Of a DNA stretch of 64,000 nucleotides, positions 60,954 through 64,000 are shown in pieces (the stretch's first letter is position 1; each line of letters opens with the position of its first letter). This stretch comes from Ruminiclostridium cellobioparum DSM 1351 = ATCC 15832. GTDB lineage: Bacteria; Bacillota; Clostridia; Acetivibrionales; DSM-1351. The stretch is from assembly GCF_000621505.1 (NCBI RefSeq), contig NZ_JHYD01000033.1:33476-97475 (forward strand). Reading direction: 5' to 3'. The notes beneath the pieces were generated by a model that ran no database searches, was not told the origin of the DNA, and saw only the letters and a program-made list of their open reading frames with translations. The position numbers and the translations under genes are program-made.

Positions 60954-63335
60954 TTGAAGCTGTCATTAAATTGGTTAAAAGATTACGTTGACTTAAGTGG
61001 AATTGATATAAAAGAATTGTGGTACAGATTTACCATGTCTACCGCAGAAGTGGAAGAGGTGGAATTTGTAGGCCAGGATATACAGAACGTTGTTGTGGCA
61101 AAGGTGCTGAGTGTCGTACCCCATCCTGAATCAAAGAAGCTGAAAATAACACAGGTTGATTCCGGGGACGGAATTCTTCAAATTGTCTGCGGAGCTCCAA
61201 ATGTTACCGAAGGCATTCTGGTACCCCTTGCAAAAATGGGGGGATCGGTAAAGAACATGCCCAAACTGGGCAAGGTGAAACTGGTTGGAGTTGAAAGCTT
61301 TGGAATGCTCTGTTCAGCAAAGGAACTCGGAATCAGCGATGACCACGGCGGACTTCTGGTACTTGAGGGGGATTATGCCCCGGGAACAGATATCAAGTCA
61401 ATTATAGATATAGATGATGTTATTATCGAAATCGATAATAAATCACTTACAAACAGACCAGACCTGTGGGGGCATTACGGAATTGCCCGTGAAATAGCCG
61501 CAATATACGGCAGAGAGCTGAAACCCATGCAGCTGGATGATCTAAAGTCTGCTGAGGATAAACCGAAGCTTGACATTTCAGTAGAGGACACAGAAAAGTG
61601 TTTCAGATATTCCGGACTTAAGATAGACGGCGTAAAGAAGCTGGAAACCTCCATGAACATGAAGGTCAGGCTGTTCTACTGCGGAATGCGTCCAATATCA
61701 CCGCTGGTGGATCTGACCAACTATCTGATGCTTGAAATGGGGCAGCCCATGCACGCCTTTGACAGCAGACAGGTGGAAAGCGGCATAATTGTCAGAGCAA
61801 CAAAGGAACCGACTCTGTTTAAAACCCTTGATGGTACTGAGAGAAAGCTGCCTGAAGACGTGCTGCTGATATGCAACAGAGAAAAGCCGGTTGCGATTGC
61901 AGGGATCATGGGCGGTGAAAACTCCGAAGTGCTTGAGGTTACAACCTCCATATTACTGGAGTCTGCAAACTTTGAAGGTTCTTCCACAAGAAAGAGCTCC
62001 ACTAAAATAGGTCTTCGCACCGAGGCCAGCGCACGTTATGAAAAGATGCTTGACCCCAATATGACTGTGACGGCAATACAGAGATTTGTCAAGCTTTTAA
62101 AGGATATGCAGCCTGACATTCAATTTGCATCCGCTTTAACCGATGTGTACTGCAGCAAGCTGGAACCTATTGATATTACAATAACAAAACCGTACATTGA
62201 CAAATACATCGGTAACACTCTGACAAAGGAAAGAATGGTTGACATTCTGAGAGCATTGGAATTCAAGGTGGATGTGGAAGGCGATACCTTCAATATAAAG
62301 GTGCCCACCTTCAGAGCTACAAAAGATATTACAATGAAGGTTGATATAATTGAAGAAATCACAAGAATTTTCGGTTATGACAATATCCAGCCTCAAACCC
62401 TGGATATAGCATTAAAACCTCTGCAATACAACGAAGAAAGACTTACCGACCACAAGATAAAAGAGCTGCTTTCCGAAAGGTTCGGTGCAAGCGAGGTAAA
62501 CAGCTATATCTGGTATGACAATACCTTCAACAGCAGAATGGGTATTGAAACGGACGGACAGGTGAAGGTTTTGAATCCCCAGGCACAGGATGCCAATACA
62601 CTCAGGGACAGCATGGTACCCGGAATGCTTGCCTTTGCTGAGAAAAATGAAAAGTCATATGAGGATTTCCTGCTGTTTGAAATAGGAAGTGTATTCAGGG
62701 CAGCATCACCTAAGGACAAATGTGAGCAGCATAAAAATCTGTGTATATTGGCTGCCAGCAAAGTTAAAAGTGAAGATGAGCTGTTCTATGATCTGAAGGG
62801 AATAATTACGTTTATAGCTAAAGCCTTAAAGAATGCGAATCTGGATTTCTCTGTATGTACAGGAGGCTTAAACTGGGTGCATCCTATGAAATCAGTGGAT
62901 ATAAGCACAAATGGAACCCCGATGGGGTATATAAGTGTAGTCCATCCTATGATTAAAAAGAACATTGCCAAAAAGCTGAACATAGCTGTGCTGGAAATAA
63001 ACAGAGATGTGCTCCAGGCTATTGATACCGGGGTTATCAAGTATAAGGAACCATCCAGGTTCCCTGAGGTCGTTCTGGATTACAGCTTCCTGGTGGACAA
63101 CGGGGTTACCTTTGACAGGGTTAATGAGGATATCGGCAGCTTTAAGTCAGACTTGCTCAATGGTTTCAGCTTTGTTACCATATACACCGGAAAGGGCCTG
63201 CCCGAAGGCAAGAAGAGCATGACCTTCAGATTTGTAATAGGTTCGGCGGAAAAGACTCTGTCAAGCGATGACATAAATGCCTTTGCAGGTAGTCTCATTG
63301 ACTACATGAACAGCGTAGGCTATGCTTTGAGATAG
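60954..63335 (+). CDS. pheT: Phenylalanyl-tRNA synthetase beta chain
   Basis: The protein has 793 residues and starts with TTG after GGAGGGAAA. An EMAP-like tRNA-binding domain (VVAKVLSVVPHPESKKLKITQVDSG) comes first. The B3/4 editing domain follows (LMLEMGQPMHAFDSRQV), then the B5 and core regions. A C-terminal anticodon-binding FDX domain (RFPEVVLDYSFLVDNGVTFDRV) ends it. It begins 12 bases after pheS. Length is normal for Firmicutes. Confidence 0.96.
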   Translation: MKLSLNWLKDYVDLSGIDIKELWYRFTMSTAEVEEVEFVGQDIQNVVVAKVLSVVPHPESKKLKITQVDSGDGILQIVCGAPNVTEGILVPLAKMGGSVKNMPKLGKVKLVGVESFGMLCSAKELGISDDHGGLLVLEGDYAPGTDIKSIIDIDDVIIEIDNKSLTNRPDLWGHYGIAREIAAIYGRELKPMQLDDLKSAEDKPKLDISVEDTEKCFRYSGLKIDGVKKLETSMNMKVRLFYCGMRPISPLVDLTNYLMLEMGQPMHAFDSRQVESGIIVRATKEPTLFKTLDGTERKLPEDVLLICNREKPVAIAGIMGGENSEVLEVTTSILLESANFEGSSTRKSSTKIGLRTEASARYEKMLDPNMTVTAIQRFVKLLKDMQPDIQFASALTDVYCSKLEPIDITITKPYIDKYIGNTLTKERMVDILRALEFKVDVEGDTFNIKVPTFRATKDITMKVDIIEEITRIFGYDNIQPQTLDIALKPLQYNEERLTDHKIKELLSERFGASEVNSYIWYDNTFNSRMGIETDGQVKVLNPQAQDANTLRDSMVPGMLAFAEKNEKSYEDFLLFEIGSVFRAASPKDKCEQHKNLCILAASKVKSEDELFYDLKGIITFIAKALKNANLDFSVCTGGLNWVHPMKSVDISTNGTPMGYISVVHPMIKKNIAKKLNIAVLEINRDVLQAIDTGVIKYKEPSRFPEVVLDYSFLVDNGVTFDRVNEDIGSFKSDLLNGFSFVTIYTGKGLPEGKKSMTFRFVIGSAEKTLSSDDINAFAGSLIDYMNSVGYALR

Positions 63336-63391
63336 TAATTCAGGTTAGAACAGCTTTTTTTACCGAAAAGAATATTACAATAAATAAAATC

Positions 63392-63427
63392 ATCCGTCTG
63401 GAATAATTTGTTTCAGACGGATTTTTT
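63392..63427 (+). terminator. Terminator of pheST
   Basis: ATCCGTCTG (63392) pairs with CAGACGGAT (63414-63422), followed by TTTTT. The rest of the 308-bp gap to 63643 is AT-rich and must hold the promoter of the last gene. Confidence 0.88.
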
Positions 63428-63643
63428 CATACAAAACTAGCTTTATCAATACTGTCATGTCCAATCCTCTGAGGGTAAAGCCCGATCTTCTCCCGGGTAT
63501 TTCAGGCAATTTTCTTCAAATTTCATGTATATTAAGATTTACTCGAAAAAATAAATAAAAATTCAGGTGTTAAATCAACTTTAAAATTTACTATTCAGTA
63601 TAGGAATAAATTTATAAAGAATAAATTTTAGGAGTTGAACAGG

Positions 63644-64000
63644 ATGTACACCAGAGCCCCGGATAAATCGGCAGCGGCACAGAACAAAAACCTTCAGAAC
63701 TCATCATCAAGGCAAAAATCCTTAGTCAAGCAGCCCAACTACATAGAAATAATTCAACGTCTCAAAAGACTGCCCAATTCATTGACACAGCAGGATATAA
63801 ATATCCTCCAGAAAACCATTGGAAACCAGGCAGTTATTAAGCTGCTTACCGATATAAAAAAGATACCTCCAAAAAACAGCCAACCCGGTCAAGACAAAGA
63901 AACTACTCCCGGCACACAGGATAAGCAGCAGGATACCGGCAGCAAGACCGTGGAAAAAACCGGAGAACAAAGTGACTCAGGTGACCTGAACAGTAAGTCG
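63644..64000 (+). CDS. Start of a protein with an eCIS/DUF4157-type N-terminal motif (3' end outside window)
   Basis: TAGGAG at 63629 precedes ATG at 63644, and the frame is open to the window edge (119 codons). Residues about 40-67 read QRLKRLPNSLTQQDINILQK and then TIGNQAVIKLL. The string LQ(K/R)TIGNQAV is a recurring N-terminal mark of DUF4157 (eCIS core domain) and related effector-like proteins. After that the protein is low-complexity (Gln, Thr, Asp, Lys), as a linker would be. The catalytic or toxin part, if any, lies beyond the window. Naming is tentative. Confidence 0.6.
   Translation, partial: MYTRAPDKSAAAQNKNLQNSSSRQKSLVKQPNYIEIIQRLKRLPNSLTQQDINILQKTIGNQAVIKLLTDIKKIPPKNSQPGQDKETTPGTQDKQQDTGSKTVEKTGEQSDSGDLNSKS

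Overview
The window reads as a chromosome segment of a mesophilic, anaerobic, plant-fibre-degrading clostridium, most like the Ruminiclostridium / Clostridium cellobioparum-termitidis group. This placement is an inference. It rests on moderate GC, Gram-positive ribosome-binding sites, sigma-A promoters close to TTGACA-N17-TATAAT, a T-box in front of pheST, GH94, GH51 and GH36 sugar enzymes with LacI-type control, an Amj flippase and oxygen-sensitive enzymes (Hcp, an [FeFe]-hydrogenase-like protein, radical SAM enzymes). No transposase, phage gene or CRISPR array was seen.

Layout, left to right. 1-2.5 kb: the end of a GT4 glycosyltransferase gene, an unknown partner and an EcsC-family gene. 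2.5-5.1 kb: arsR-hgcA-hgcB-arsC, which pairs the mercury-methylation genes with an arsenic-type repressor and an arsenate reductase. 5.1-7.8 kb: a TetR-controlled flavin module (ApbE, a membrane-anchored FMN-binding protein, a flavodoxin) with two matching operators. 8-18 kb: a decayed HD hydrolase, an HD protein, an MFS carrier, an iron alcohol dehydrogenase, a response regulator, an AmmeMemoRadiSam set with a DUF1848 radical SAM protein, and two zinc-ribbon proteins. 18-24 kb: a Crp/Fnr regulator facing hcp, mscL, a secreted CAP-domain protein behind a structured leader, and a ZIP transporter. 24-33 kb: an AraC regulator facing a heterodimeric ABC exporter, aldose 1-epimerase, a 58-residue zinc-ribbon protein, alpha-galactosidase and tRNA-His.

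33-38.7 kb: a DUF4349 lipoprotein, then a MutS2-like gene without the Smr nuclease. The latter sits behind a promoter, a tiny upstream ORF, several hairpins and a terminator, the layout of an antibiotic-responsive attenuator. tRNA-Lys, tRNA-Gln and prfC follow. 39-46.4 kb: a TGS/uridine-kinase protein, then a DRTGG / HATPase / sensory-type [FeFe]-hydrogenase / DRTGG / PHP cluster, a truncated YjbR-like fragment, a flavoprotein, a TfoX C-terminal domain protein and a SpoU methyltransferase. 46.4-56.3 kb: LacI plus GH94 phosphorylase sharing GGGA(A/G)CGTTCCC operators, then an ABC sugar importer, GH51 arabinofuranosidase and LacI operon. 56.3-64 kb: a membrane protein, Amj, a coiled-coil protein, T-box-pheST and the start of a gene with an N-terminal motif seen in eCIS-associated proteins.

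Three observations stand out. First is the hgcAB cluster, with a cysteine-rich HgcA extension and an ArsR-type operator lying on the -10 box. Second is a family of three long palindromic elements whose stems change sequence but keep pairing. Third is the attenuator-controlled, nuclease-less MutS2 paralogue. A second small palindromic repeat family (two copies) and two further hairpin-rich insertions lie inside operons.
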